Source: Synaphobranchus kaupii
Taxonomy: Eukaryota > Chordata > Actinopteri > Anguilliformes > Synaphobranchidae
Length of the DNA: 64,000 nt
Assembly: GCA_029718625.1 (NCBI GenBank)
Contig: CM056383.1
Location: forward strand, 18,562,722 to 18,626,721
Direction of reading: 5' to 3'
Below the pieces are notes generated by a model that worked only from the letters and a program-made list of their open reading frames with translations, had not been told where the DNA came from and ran no database searches. The translations under genes were made by a program, and so were the position numbers. This document shows, piece after piece, positions 44,616 to 55,204 of the stretch. Every line of letters starts with the position of its first letter. Within the stretch, counting starts at the first letter, position 1.

Positions 44616-44652
44616 CGGTCACAATTGTGACCGGTGGGATTGTATTAATGGT
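44616..44652. repeat. Possible piggyBac 5' terminus
   Basis: The palindrome CGGTCACAATTGTGACCG (44616-44633) is followed by GTGGGATTGTATTAATGG. A related palindrome, GTCACAATTGTGAC, lies at 44254-44267 upstream of exon 2, inside the intron. The first type also occurs at 31569. No clean TTAA borders it (TTAC follows), so the end is inferred. Confidence 0.45.
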
Positions 44653-46004
44653 TACATATTTAATTAATGTCTGCCCCACTTTAATTGTGGGTCTGCCCCA
44701 CTGTCTATGTCTTTTTTGTTGCTGGTGGCTACAACTGAAGTTCCCTTTCAGGAAAATAAAAGTTATTCTATTCTATTCATGCAGCAACAGTTCGACGCAC
44801 ATTCCAAACAAATTGTGGAAATCAGTGAAAAAAAAATTGCTGGAACCTCAGAGAACTTGCCAGCTTGAAGACATCCAAGCACAATTTACTTATTATGAGT
44901 AACAAAGAGACCACAGCACAGAGAATAAAATCTATTAATTTTCTTAAATTCAGACAATCAATCATCCTTCAAAGCTCTTGTAACCTGTGATTGCCTTAAA
45001 TACAATGTTTATGGGCCTTTGTCCATTAACTTGCAAATTATGCTATAATTCATTACCTGATAAAAGGGAAGAATAGTAATTGAATTGCACTTTATACACA
45101 CGGTAAACATGAAGAGAATTGAACTTGAGGTCTACCTATTTTTATCAGCTCATAAAGTCTTTCAGCAGAAAGCCCGGACAGAAAATTGCACACTGTTGTA
45201 CAACGCCTTTCAAAGGCTTAGCCTTCAGTTATTGTGCGACATTAACACATCACATTTTAGGCCTGTTGGTGCATTACTGGTGTGTCATATTAAATACTTT
45301 GAGTGTGATACTTGACTGCTGCTCTGATCTGAACATAACTACCTCTCTGCACATGATTTGCCAGGTGACAGATGTGTAATATCGCTGCTGAATCACTGCT
45401 GTGTAATATGGTTAGAAATGTGTATCATCCGGTCCATTAATGCAAGCCATGATAACTGAATATCAAACTGCACTATTTACATATGACATCTATTTACATT
45501 GTAATTTCCCTTATGTATGAATGTAAAAAAAAAATTATACTACGTAATATGTTTGCACTGATTAGTGAAAATTATTAATGCATTATTGGCTAAAAAGGAG
45601 AAAAATGTCAAGGTACTATTATTAATCCCACTTAGTGAGGACAGCATCTCCTAAGAGTGAACTGCAAAAAAATATTAAAATATGTTCACTTCATTGTTAC
45701 AAACTAATACATTTCAATATATTGTCTTTGTCAAAGTATGGTTATCTGGATTTTTTTGACAAGCGCCCTTATTCTAAGGAAAGCCAATTTGTTTTCACCG
45801 ACATATCACTAAAACTAATGCTATTATTTTTTGTGATCATATTTTTTGTCTTTATATTTTGGCAAAACACAAATTTACAGAAACAGACAAACAAGGACAG
45901 GTGGCCTTTTCACTCTCTCTCATAGCTGTAGATATCCCTACCCATTCATGCACTGTGGAGGGTCAGACGCAGTCTCTCAATAGCTACATGATGAGTGGAG
46001 TTAT
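44653..46004. other. Intergenic, no gene seen
   Basis: AT-rich. The open frames of 76-96 aa at 45085-45925 have no recognisable domain. No repeat is recognised. Confidence 0.5.
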
Positions 46005-47757
46005 TGTAATGGGGCGTGACGTGTGAGGTGGGAGGAGCCAAACGCAGCAAGGGGAATCATTAAGCCCTTAGGCCACTAAGGCAGGATACCCGCAGATAAG
46101 GGAGGAGACAAGACCACGAACAAGGAACACCATTACAGACGCTACTAACCGGCTCACTGTCACACGCAAGTACAGCGCAAGGACAGGAGTCTGAAATGGC
46201 CATAAATAATATGCGCCCTGTCTCGGTAACGAGACAAGAACGGAAGAGTAGCGTAAAGGCACAAACAAACAGTCAACAAATAAAGCAGAATATGATTTAA
46301 TAGAGGAGGCGAAAAAACAGATATAACGTTACGTGGCTACTTCCATAAGCTAGCACTAATAGTCATATGCAGAACCTAAAGGAGGGTAAACGCCCGATCT
46401 CCCAGGGGGAAGAAACATTTTACAGGCGAGCCGACGGAGAACCGCAGTCCCATAACCTTACCAGCAAAAATGACCAAGCTTAAAACAGAGCCACGCCCTA
46501 ACCTCTCAGACAGGAGGAATGTAAATGAGGCGAAGGAACAGAATTAATGTTCCAAGGTTTAAGGCTCGCAGTCACACGCAAACACAAATACAAGCCCTGC
46601 CTCTCAATAAGGGGAAATGGAATGAGGCGAACAGGAACAGAGATTTAACGTTCCCTGGCGATATAAAAAGGCTAGCAGTCCAATGAATAAAACCAAGAGG
46701 GTAAACACCCGATCTCCCAAGAGAGAGAAACATTTTACAGGTGAGCCGACGAAGCACCGTCGTCCCATAACTTACTATCCACAGACTAACGCAAGCTAGA
46801 ATATAAAACAACCGCCCTAGCCTCTGACTAATGGAAAAATGTAACGAGGCGAAATGGAACAGAGAGCTAACGTTCCGAGGCTATTATTAAAAACACGCAG
46901 TCAAACACAAGCACGTCCACAGCATCGCCCAAGCTCCACATAAGGAGACAACACACCCGGAGAACGAAACAGAACAGTTCGCAACAAAATCGTCTCGCAG
47001 GCAAAAAGGCGAACAGGACAGCTGTAACAAAAGACATACGCAAACATAATAGCAAGACAGCCTCTCAATACAAATAAAAACCCTGACTCACAACAAAGGG
47101 GAACGCAGTCCACGAGAAGGAGACCAAACAGGGAAAAACGTACCAAGGCTACTTAATGGCTCACAGTAACACGGAATTGAGTAGAAGCAAAACGCCAGGT
47201 CTCTCAATAAGAAAACCAAACAGGCGAAGGGGAACAAAGAACAACTATTCTACACCTCCACAAGCTAAGCAGCCCAGCAGAAGCGCAAACGCCCAATCTC
47301 ACATGAGACGACATGCACCTAGGAGCGAACTGGACTAAAGTTCCCAACAGAACGCCCAAATCTCCATACACGGAGAAAAAGCACACTATGGCGAAAATAG
47401 AGCAGAGATTTACGGTCCCAAACTTCTACGAGATAATCAACCACTAAGCCAGTAAGAAATAAGCCCTGCCTCAACAACGAGACGTTTAAAAATAGGCAAG
47501 AAGCCAAAATGGTACGAGAACTCACAGACAACAATACACCACAGTACATAACAATTTAACAATTAATGTAGAAGCCCCGAACGAAGAAAACGGTAGGCTT
47601 ATATACCTCTCTCCAGGTGACTAAGCACAGGTGTGGGGGCTTAACAGCAGCTCCGCAATCTAAGCAGGGCGGAGCAAGCATCCACCTAATGAGCAGCGCC
47701 CTCGCGTGGCCACCAAGGAGAACGACCGCATAGGAAAACAGGGTCAAAACCATGACA
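46005..47757 (-). mobile_element. Large solo LTR with TSD GTTAT
   Basis: The sequence starts TGTAATGGGGCG (46005) and ends AACCATGACA (47757), with GTTAT on both sides (46000-46004; 47758-47762). On the minus strand it reads TGTCATGGTTTTGACC, has CACACCTGTGC and then a TATATAAGCC box, and ends CATTACA: an LTR of the same general type as the gypsy LTRs at 49453 and 54512 (both TGTCATGG). It is unusually long (1753 bp) because of degenerate tandem units of about 100-310 bp. For example, CCCGATCTCCCA with GAAACATTTTACAGG recurs at about 46394 and 46708. No internal region remains. Small open frames in it are not genes. Confidence 0.9.
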
Positions 47758-47762
47758 GTTAT

Positions 47763-48202
47763 CTGCTGCTGCAGAATTGTCCTTTTTTTTCCGAAGCTGT
47801 AAGGCCTGCTAAGAGCTGAAACCGTGGCTGTATAAAAGTTAAAGTTAAGAGGTTTTTGTCAAAACATAAACAGGAATCTGGTTTCAACAGTACTCCAGTC
47901 AGTTTAGACATCACTATGCATGCATCTAATGTGCTAGTTGCTCATAGGAGGGCATTCCTAGAGCATGGAAAGGATACGGAGTGAATGCACCAAGCTATAA
48001 ACACCACACCAATGAAAGTTCTTTCCATTCTACTGATACATCATGATCTCACAGTCCAAGGACACCCCAGTTTCACAGATGCTGGTGAATCCTCATCCAC
48101 TGATTTTCCACCCCATCTATGGGAATAGAGGTGATCTATACTATGACAAAACATCCACTGGCTTTCAGTAAGAAGCTGAAACATAAGCAAGTAAATAAAT
48201 AC
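47763..48202. other. Intergenic, no gene seen
   Basis: No coding or repeat signature was recognised. Confidence 0.5.
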
Positions 48203-48334
48203 ACAGTGCAGTCCATAAGTATTTGTGACACCACTTTTGTTGTTTTGGCTCTGTACTCTAGCACATTGGATTTTAAATTAAACAATGCATATGATGTTAA
48301 AGTGCAGACTGTCAGCTTTAATTTGAGGTCATTT
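48203..48334 (+). mobile_element. Tc1/mariner-like terminal fragment
   Basis: Begins ACAGTGCAGTCCATAAGTAT, then GTTTTGGCTCTGTACTCTAG, and later GTGCAGACTGTCAGCTTTAA. This is the end of a Tc1-like element type widespread in fish. It stops abruptly where the LTR TGTCATGG begins. No transposase and no second end are present. Confidence 0.65.
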
Positions 48335-48835
48335 TGTCATGGTTTGCGCCTTTGTTCTTTCCTTTGTTCTACGGTCGTTTGTTCTTTTCTGTTCGACAGG
48401 GCAATCTATCGGATTTTTCGTTGTTCCACGCCGGGGTTTCCGTTCTTTCCGGCACTTAGTGAGTGTACCTGTTGCGGATTTCCTGTTTCTATTTAAGCCC
48501 AGGATTTCCTTCTTCCAGTGCTTGGTTGTCATTTGCTCATTTTGACTTTAAGCTGGTAAGGTATAGATAGGCACTCTAAGGAGACCTCTTTCCTTCATTG
48601 CCCTGCTTTGGAGTTACGAGGGACTTGCCTTTATGTGCGTTAGACACACATAGGATATACATTTCCTTTGCTTTTTTCTGTCCCTCGCTCCTGCTACCGC
48701 TCTAGTCTCTCTGAGACAGTTTTTCTTTCTGTTTGCTCTGTACCTCTCGTTATTTCCTTGTTTTCTCTCTATCGAGAGTGAGAGGCATTTTTCTTTATTT
48801 TTACCTTAATCTAGATCAGGGGAAAGTTCTTATAA
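48335..48835 (+). mobile_element. gypsy-type LTR fragment
   Basis: Begins TGTCATGGTTTGCGCC and follows the order of the gypsy LTRs elsewhere: CTATCGGATTTTTC, a pyrimidine stretch, TACCTGTTGCGGATTTCCTG, TATTTAAGCCCAGGA, then GGTAAGGTATAG. Its 3' end and target duplication are not clear. It interrupts or abuts the Tc1-like fragment. Confidence 0.7.
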
Positions 48836-48838
48836 ATA

Positions 48839-49199
48839 TGGGTAGCATTTCCTGCAAGGAAGGGCTGTGGAGTGCTGATGCCATCTGGGAGGCAGCCAAA
48901 TGCATCAAGGCATCAACCAGGTGGAAGGGACTCTGTGTGAAGCCATGCCCCCTGTTGCTTCAATTATCCAGATCCCTCCAACATCAGCTTCATCAGAGCA
49001 GAACTGGTGCCTGTTTGGTGGAACAAACAGCAGAATGTGCAACAGGCTGACAAATGAAAGAGTTGAGAAGGTGGTGGCTATTCAGTCAATCTTGAAACTC
49101 TTTCAGCCCATCAAAGAAGTCACTACACAAATTGAATCTGAGGAGGATTGTCCAGATTCTCCAGAGTCTCTTTATGATGATAAACCTAGCTGTGGTTGA
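48839..49199 (+). pseudogene. hAT transposase C-terminal dimerisation-domain relic
   Basis: The frame 48900-49199 contains IPPTSASSEQNWCLFGGTNS followed by NRLTNERVEKVVAIQSILKL. It matches the hAT C-terminal dimerisation motif (PTSSASSER-WS--G-----R-NRLTN-RVEKLV). Upstream, in another frame, CKEGLWSADAIWEAAKCIKA is a further piece of the same domain. The frame ends at TGA 49197. No BED finger, catalytic core, TIR or duplication is attached. It is a stranded 3' exon, probably unrelated to the two hAT remnants carrying only 5' exons. Confidence 0.8.
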
Positions 49200-49452
49200 A
49201 ATATATAATCAGCCTAGGTCAAGCAAGTCAAATTAAAACTTTTTGTTTAACCTTACTTTAGTCAAAAGATAAATATGTTATTTCTAATGTGTATTAGGAA
49301 TAACTTCATCTTTTGACTACAATAAGGTTAAATAAGGCCTATCTAATTTGCTGTCTTAGATGGAAGGAAATGAATAAAATACCTCAGAATTTCCAAAATT
49401 ACCTCAAAAAGTGAATTTTTCCCAGAACTTTACAACCCTAACCAGATGAACC
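49200..49452. other. Intergenic, no gene seen
   Basis: Contains a loose inverted pair around CAAAAGATAAATATG / CATCTTTTGACTAC near 49260-49320. No gene. Confidence 0.4.
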
Positions 49453-49980
49453 TGTCATGGTTATTAGCAACCTCTGCTGTTTCTGCGTTCGGTTTTCTTT
49501 TTGGCGTCGTTGGGATGCTCTATCGGATTTTTTCCACCTCCGTTCCGGTGTTTGAATCTCGCCCGGCAATTATCCCTTTCACCTGTTTTGGATTTCCTGC
49601 TTACTATATATATCCCAGGACTTCCACCTTTCGGCACTTCGATATTGTCTTTGCTGTGTTGACAACGAAGTCGGTAAGGTATAGGAAATTTGGTCACTGC
49701 ATTTCTGGTTCGTATGAATAAGAAACGCAGAAAGTCCGGTTAGAGAATTACGATTAGATTGGTTTTCTCTTATTTCCAATCTTTCTCTTTATCCTTTATT
49801 CTTGTTACTTGTTATCTTTTGTGTTCAGCTCTTTCGCCACAAGAGCTCTGGATAACAAGTTTTATTTTCTGTTCTTTTCCTTCCTTCCTTTTTGCTTTGT
49901 TTCACTACCTCTTGTTACGCCTTATTATTTAGTGTGTGAGGTTCTTTTGTTAGTTATTCACACCGTTTATCGAGATTATG
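49453..49980 (+). repeat. gypsy 5' LTR, truncated
   Basis: Aligns with 54512-55005 from TGTCATGGTTATTAGCA to GTTTATCGAGAT. It has the same TACTATATATA box and GTTGACAACGAAGTCGGTAA. After 49980 the two LTRs no longer match. It carries about 40 bp (CACCTCCGTTCCGG region) absent from the other LTR. Confidence 0.88.
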
Positions 49981-50954
49981 TTAGGACAAAAACAAACTTA
50001 GCTTATTGATTGCATTTGCATTGCCCAGCTGAACCAACCATGGCGTGGCTGGGGACATACGTGTCATACGTATCATTCACTCGTTTTTACTTGGTGCTCA
50101 CTTGTCAGATAGTATATCGAAAAATAGTTTCGCCAAATAAACCATGCAAATAAACCTTGGAAATGGCTTTGTCGTAATGTAGCCTATTTTGGCTGGTTAC
50201 TGTAAATAAATACAAGAACCATGATCTACCGAGGTACTTGCCATGCACGTAATTTTCGTCGAGTAACAACCGAAATTACTGATTGGGCCTTTAAGATATT
50301 CTTGTTCAATTTTTACATTTTTGTCAGTGGGCTATAGTTTAAAATCTTGCTGTAATGAGGAATTACAACTGCTTTTAATCACCAAGACACGCTATTAGGC
50401 GTACACATTTTCCTTTAGCTGTTTTACTTTATTTTTTAATGAACAGTGTCTTTGATAGCTGCAGAGATAGACAAAGTAACAAAAGGTAATTATAGCTAAT
50501 ACAAAGAATTAGCTCAGGCTTGCTAATTGTTAGCTTGGGCTAAGGTAGTTGACAATATGATTACAAGTACAACATTGGTAGCCTGTTTACAGTGTAAAAT
50601 GGAAAGGCATTTAACCAAAACAATCGCTAATCATGTATTTACTTACATTATGAATGTAGCTTGCTAGGTTCTAAAAAAAGGTTATCTATCCATCTCCATC
50701 ATCTCCACATTGACATTCTCATACTGCTGGCAGTGGGCGCCGCGATTTTTGGACCACGATGCACGCCGTGAGTGAAGCAACCGTGATTGGCTGCAAGGGC
50801 TACCTACAATCCTTAGTAAATGGTGCAAACTGGCCTCCATGATACGGAAAAGAACGGCGGAAAGGGTGGGGATTTGGGCAAAGTGGGGGGAGAATGCTGG
50901 CTTCAACAGAATGAATGGGAGAGATACAGCTTGTTGTTTCTAGTTCTCTATATA
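49981..50954. other. Non-element sequence replacing LTR end, PBS and gag
   Basis: AT-rich DNA with no gag-like frame. It separates the truncated LTR from the zinc-knuckle region. It may be an insertion, or the two parts may come from different copies brought together by deletion. Confidence 0.45.
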
Positions 50955-51338
50955 GTTCGGTGGTGCCAATTCTGCAAGCGTAGGGGTCATACAAAGGATC
51001 GATGTCCTAAGTTGGTGGGAAACGAGGGGTCTCACAAGGGAAAACCGAGGTCCCCAGTGAGACAAAATGGTACTCCTTCTCAGACCCTGTCACCCGTTCA
51101 ACTGTTTTGGGAAGGACGATCGGTTAGCGTCAACGCTTTTATTGATTGGGGGGCGGTGGAGTCTTTTATTGACGCTAAATGGGACAGGTATTTAAAGATC
51201 CCTACACACCGACTTAATAGTTCTCGCCAGGTTACCACTCTCGATAGTCGTCCTTTGGGTTCCGGGATTATTGAGCAGAGAACTAGCCCCGTAAAGATGC
51301 ACATTTCTCTCCAGGGTCACTCTGAGAGAATAAAATAA
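50955..51338 (+). pseudogene. gypsy gag zinc knuckle and protease
   Basis: The open frame 50820-51338 begins in non-element sequence. Its element-derived part starts with WCQFCKRRGHTKDRCPKL, a C-x2-C-x4-H-x4-C knuckle for RNA binding. It continues through a linker to VSVNAFIDWGAVESFIDAKW. The latter is the aspartic protease active-site region; the family normally has D-S-G or D-T-G, but here it reads D-W-G, which should abolish cleavage. A stop precedes the downstream [13 protein letters not shown] protease segment. Only the C-terminal part of gag is present. Confidence 0.85.
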
Positions 51339-51368
51339 TTTCTTATTGACTCCCTGTCGTACCCACTG

Positions 51369-52900
51369 GTGCTGGGTCACTCATGGCTAGGGTTACATGA
51401 CCCTCATGTCAGCTGGGGTAGAGATAGGTACCCTATTTGTCAGTGGGCCACGCCCCTGACCTCTCCGAACTCCGAGTTCCTCTACGACCCAGATACCTCC
51501 TCCTCCTTCGCTGGGAGTGGAGAGGACAGTCTGTCCTGGGACCCTTTTGCTGAGGGAGGTTCCATGGAGCAGGATGATTTTTCCGATTTTGATTGGGATC
51601 GGCCGTCTGACACTTCTTCCAGTGCTCCGGAGGTGGTAGGGGTGCTCGAATTCGCTTTACCTGCAGGTGTTCCAGCGGAGTACTCTGACCTCGCGGAGGT
51701 CTTTAGTAAACAACGCGCTACCAGATTGCCACCTCATAGACTATATGACTGAGCCATTGAGCGGTACCTGGGCACTGTTCCTCCCAGGGGTTCACTGTAT
51801 TCCCTATCAGCCCATGAGAGCGCTGCTATGAAGCAGTACATAGAGGAGTCTTTGGCTAATGGTTTTATCGCACCATCTACATCACCAGCTGGCGCTGGTT
51901 TTTTCTTTGTTAAGAAAAAAGACGGAGGGCTGAGACCCTGTATAGACTATAGGGGCCTCAATGACATCATTAAAAACAGGTATCCTCTTCACTCATGAAC
52001 TCCGCATTTGAGCGCTTACAGGGGGCGTAAATCTTTTCTAAACTTTACATTCGCAACACCTACAATCTTGTGCGCATGCATGAGGGCGATGAGTGGAAGA
52101 CAGCGTGTAACATGCACTACGGACACTATGAGTACCGGGTGATGCCCTTTGGTCTCACTAGCGCCCCCTCTGTTTTTAAGGTGTTAGTGAACGATGTTTT
52201 GAGAGAAATGCTGGAGAAATTTGTCTTTGTTTACTTAGATGACATTTACATTTTTTCTCCAGATTTCTCATCCCACATCGCTCACGTTAGGCAGGTTTTA
52301 GAAACACTTCTTAAAGCCCAACTATTTGTCAAGGCCGAGAAATGCGCTTTCCACACCAGCTCCGTCTCCTTTTTGGGGTTCATTGTGGCAGATGGTAAGG
52401 TTCCAGAAAAATTTTTGGCGGTTAAGAACTGGCCCACGCCTAATTCTGTGAAGCAAGTACAACGCTTCTTGGGTTTCGCTAAATTTTATCGGAGATTTAT
52501 CCGTAATTTTAGCACGGTAGCCGCTCCCATCACAGCCCTCACTAAGAAGACATATCCGGCTCACTTCCAGTGGAATCCTAGGGCTGAGGCAGCTTTCACT
52601 GAGCTAAAGAGGAGGTTCTGCTCCGAACCTATCCTGATAACTCCCAATCTCTCACTCCCCTTTGTAGTAGACGTCAATGCTTCTAAGCTGGGGGTTGGAG
52701 CCATTCTTTCCCAACACTATCCACTGGACCGCAAGCTTCACCCATGCTTACATCTGCCGAGATAAATTATGATGTCGGAGATCAGGAGCTGTTGGCCGTC
52801 AAATTGGCGTTGGAGGAGTGGCGCCATTGGTTAGAGGGTGCGGAGCATCCCTTTATAGTCTGGACCGACCATAAAAAAATTGGAGTACATCCAACAGGCT
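51369..52900 (+). pseudogene. gypsy reverse transcriptase and RNase H, broken
   Basis: The frame 51369-51752 is the protease/RT linker ([18 protein letters not shown] to [10 protein letters not shown]), ending at a TGA. RT resumes in the same phase with [20 protein letters not shown] and [20 protein letters not shown], breaks at about 52000, and continues in 52070-52765. That frame has [29 protein letters not shown] (catalytic YLDD) and [20 protein letters not shown]. RNase H begins with [18 protein letters not shown]. Its first catalytic Asp in the V-D-A-S context is Asn here (VDVNAS), followed by a frameshift at about 52740 and [18 protein letters not shown]. The RNase H tail is split by a misplaced integrase fragment. 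Confidence 0.9.
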
Positions 52901-52916
52901 AAGACACGTAATTCGT

Positions 52917-53003
52917 GTCTTAGACTCGCGCCTCATTTTGCGGGTCCTTCAGTTGCCGTCCTCCATGCGCATCCATCGTACCTTCCATGTCTCTCACTTA
53001 AAA
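52917..53003 (+). repeat. Misplaced integrase C-terminal fragment inside RNase H
   Basis: About 87 bp (GACTCGCGCCTCATTTTGCG, CTTCAGTTGCCGTCCTCCAT, GCGCATCCATCGTACCTTCC, CTCACTTAAAACC) match the integrase C-terminal region at about 54120-54240, with an internal gap. It interrupts RNase H between its AKTRNS and WALFFARFNF-like parts: the sequence just before and after (52895-52916; 53004-53060) continues RNase H. Confidence 0.8.
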
Positions 53004-53230
53004 CCATTGGGCTTCATTTTTCGCCAGGTTTAATTTTATCCTGACCTATCGTCGAAGAATATTAAACCTGATGCATTGTAACGCATTGTTGACCGGCCTG
53101 ACAAAGAGTCACGCCCTGAGCCTGTGGTCCCCAGCTCTCAGATTGTGGCCCCATTTATGTGGGCTATTGAGGCTGCTGTGCAGAAGGCGCTGCGTTTGGA
53201 TCCCGGTCCAGGTGGGGTCCGCCCCATTGC

Positions 53231-54440
53231 ATGTTTGTACTGTATCGGATGCAATCACGGGTTCTCCAGTGGGGTCATGCTTCACAATTAGTGGCCCATC
53301 CAGGGGTTCACCGGACCAAGGAATTTATTTCCCGTCGGTTTTGGTGGCCCAAACTTGAGAGCGATGTGCGGGAAATTGTCGCCGCATGTTCTATTTGCAC
53401 TCGTAACAAGGGTTCGCGGCTTTCTCCTTCGGGTCTCTTGCGTCCACTTCTCGTTCCCAGTCGTCCCTGGAGTCACATCGCCCTCGATTTTGTGACCAGT
53501 CTGCCGCCGTCCCATGGGAACACCGTTATCTTGGTGGTGGTTGATCGGTTTTCAAAGGTGGCACATTTCATCGCGCTGCCCAAACTGCTGTCTGCTCCTG
53601 AGATGGCTCAGTTAATGGTGGACCACATTTTTAGGGTGCACGGCCTTCCTCTGGATGTGGTGTCGGATCACGGTCCCCAATTCGCCGCTAGATTCTGGCG
53701 CTCCTTTTGTACTATGTTGGGGGCATCCATCAGTCTTTCGTCTGGGTTCCATCCGGAGACTAACGGACAGACTGAGCGCACCAACCAGAGTATGGAGAGC
53801 ACTCTTCGGTGTCTGGCTGCGTCCAATCCCACATCCTGGAGCCGCCATCACGCCTGGGCCAAGTACGCTCATAATACCTTGCGTAACGCGTCCACTGGTC
53901 ACTCTCTTTTTGAGGCTCAGTTGGGATATTTACCTCCCTTGTTCCCTGAGTTGGAGAGAGATGCGGAGGTTCCTTCTGTCGCTTCCTTTGTTCGCAGGTG
54001 TCGAGCGGTCTGGAGGTGGGTACGCTCTTCTCTATTGCGCGTTTCGGCCAAACAAAAAGTCCCTACTGGGTGGGGCAACGAGTGTGGCTTTCCACATGGG
54101 ACCTGCCCCTGCGAGTTGAGTCTCGTAAACTCGCGCCTCGGTTCGTGTATCCTTTTAAAATCAATCGCAAACTCAATCTGTGCGCCTTCAGTTGCTGTCC
54201 TCCATGCGCATCCATCCTACCTTCCATGTTTCTCGCTTAAAACTGGTGCTCGTTATCGCTCTCGCCCCGGCTGATAAGCCGCCGCCTCCTCTCGGTTCTT
54301 GGAGGGAGGTACGGTTTATACCGTTCAGTGTATTTTGGCTGAGAGGCATGTAGGCAGAGGCTACCAGTTTTTGGTGGACTGGGAGGGTTATGGCCCTGAG
54401 GAGCGCTGCTGGGTCCCCTCCAGGAACATCTTGGACCCGT
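53231..54440 (+). pseudogene. gypsy integrase and chromodomain
   Basis: The long frame 53231-54274 opens with the zinc-binding HASQLVAHPGVHRT and CSICTRNKG (H-H-C-C). Then comes the DDE core: LDFVTSLPPSHGN (first Asp), VVSDHGPQFAARFW (second Asp, with His where Arg is common) and PETNGQTERTNQSMES (Glu). It continues into the GPY/F-like region, [11 protein letters not shown], and shifts phase near 54010, where a second frame carries the homologous C-terminal segment. After a gap, about 54333-54440 reads [20 protein letters not shown], then WVPSRNIL, a chromodomain, ending in a stop. The catalytic triad is present, but the C-terminus is frameshifted. Confidence 0.9.
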
Positions 54441-54497
54441 AACTTATTAGGGACTTTCGTAGAAGCAGGGCTGAGGGATTTGCTGAAGCCATCCCTT

Positions 54498-54511
54498 AGA
54501 AGGGGGGGTCC
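54498..54511 (+). promoter_or_regulatory. Polypurine tract
   Basis: AGAAGGGGGGG, just before the downstream LTR's TGTCATGG. In gypsy elements this RNase H-resistant tract primes plus-strand synthesis. Confidence 0.85.
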
Positions 54512-55204
54512 TGTCATGGTTATTAGCAGCCTCTGCTGTTTCTGCGTTCGGTTTTCTTTTTGGCGTCGTTGAGACGCTCTATCAGATTTTTTCTGCCCGG
54601 AAATTATCCCTTTCACCTGTTTTGGATTTCCTGCTTACTATATATAGCTCAGAACTTCCACCTTTCGGCACTTCGGTATTGTCTTCACTATGTTGACAAC
54701 GAAGTCGGTAAGGTATAGGAAATTCGGTCGCTGCATTTCTGGTTCGTATGAATAAGAAACGCAGCAAGTCCAGATTGTTTTTTTTCTTTTATTTCCAATC
54801 GTTCTCTTTATCCGTTATTCTTGTTACTTGTTATCTTTTGTGTTCAGCTCTTTTGCCACAAGAGCTCTGGATAACAAGTTTTATTTTATGTTCTTTTCCT
54901 TCACTCATTTTATCGAGTTTTTGCTTTGTTTCACTACCTTTTGTTATGCCTAATTATTTAGTGCATGAGGTTCTTTTCTTAGTTATTCTCGCTGTTTATC
55001 GAGATCGCCTCAGTTTTTGAGGTTGCTTTGTTTTGCCTTGTGCTAGGGAAGTTTTGCTCCCAATCCTGTGTTATCTCCGTCCTGCTGCAGCTACTTCCGC
55101 GTTTGTGGTGTATCTTTCGAGATACGCTTTTAGAAATCCTTATCGGTTGCGTTTGGTTCTCCGAAACCTTACACTCCCCCTCACAGAACCATGTAGGAAT
55201 TACA
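54512..55204 (+). repeat. gypsy 3' LTR, complete
   Basis: 693 bp from TGTCATGGTTATTAGCAG to GTAGGAATTACA. It contains a TATA-like TACTATATATAGCTC (about 54638) and the conserved GTTGACAACGAAGTCGG downstream. It is the intact version with which the upstream LTR can be compared. Confidence 0.9.

Larger units (their letters stand above)
49453..55204 (+). mobile_element. Ty3/gypsy chromodomain LTR retrotransposon, degenerate
   Basis: Upstream LTR 49453-about 49980, zinc knuckle and protease (about 50955-51338), RT and RNase H (51369-52900), integrase (53231-54274), a chromodomain-like tail (about 54333-54410), polypurine tract, and downstream LTR 54512-55204. The order PR-RT-RH-IN defines Ty3/gypsy, and a chromodomain after integrase marks a chromovirus, which directs integration to particular chromatin. 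The upstream LTR is missing its last 200 bp or so together with the primer-binding site and most of gag. 49981-50954 does not look like element sequence. No matching 5-bp duplication flanks the two LTRs. Confidence 0.9.

Noticed and set aside
46005..47757. A series of 60-81-codon minus-strand frames in the large LTR
   Set aside because: They lie within an LTR of low-complexity degenerate repeats and have no conserved domain.
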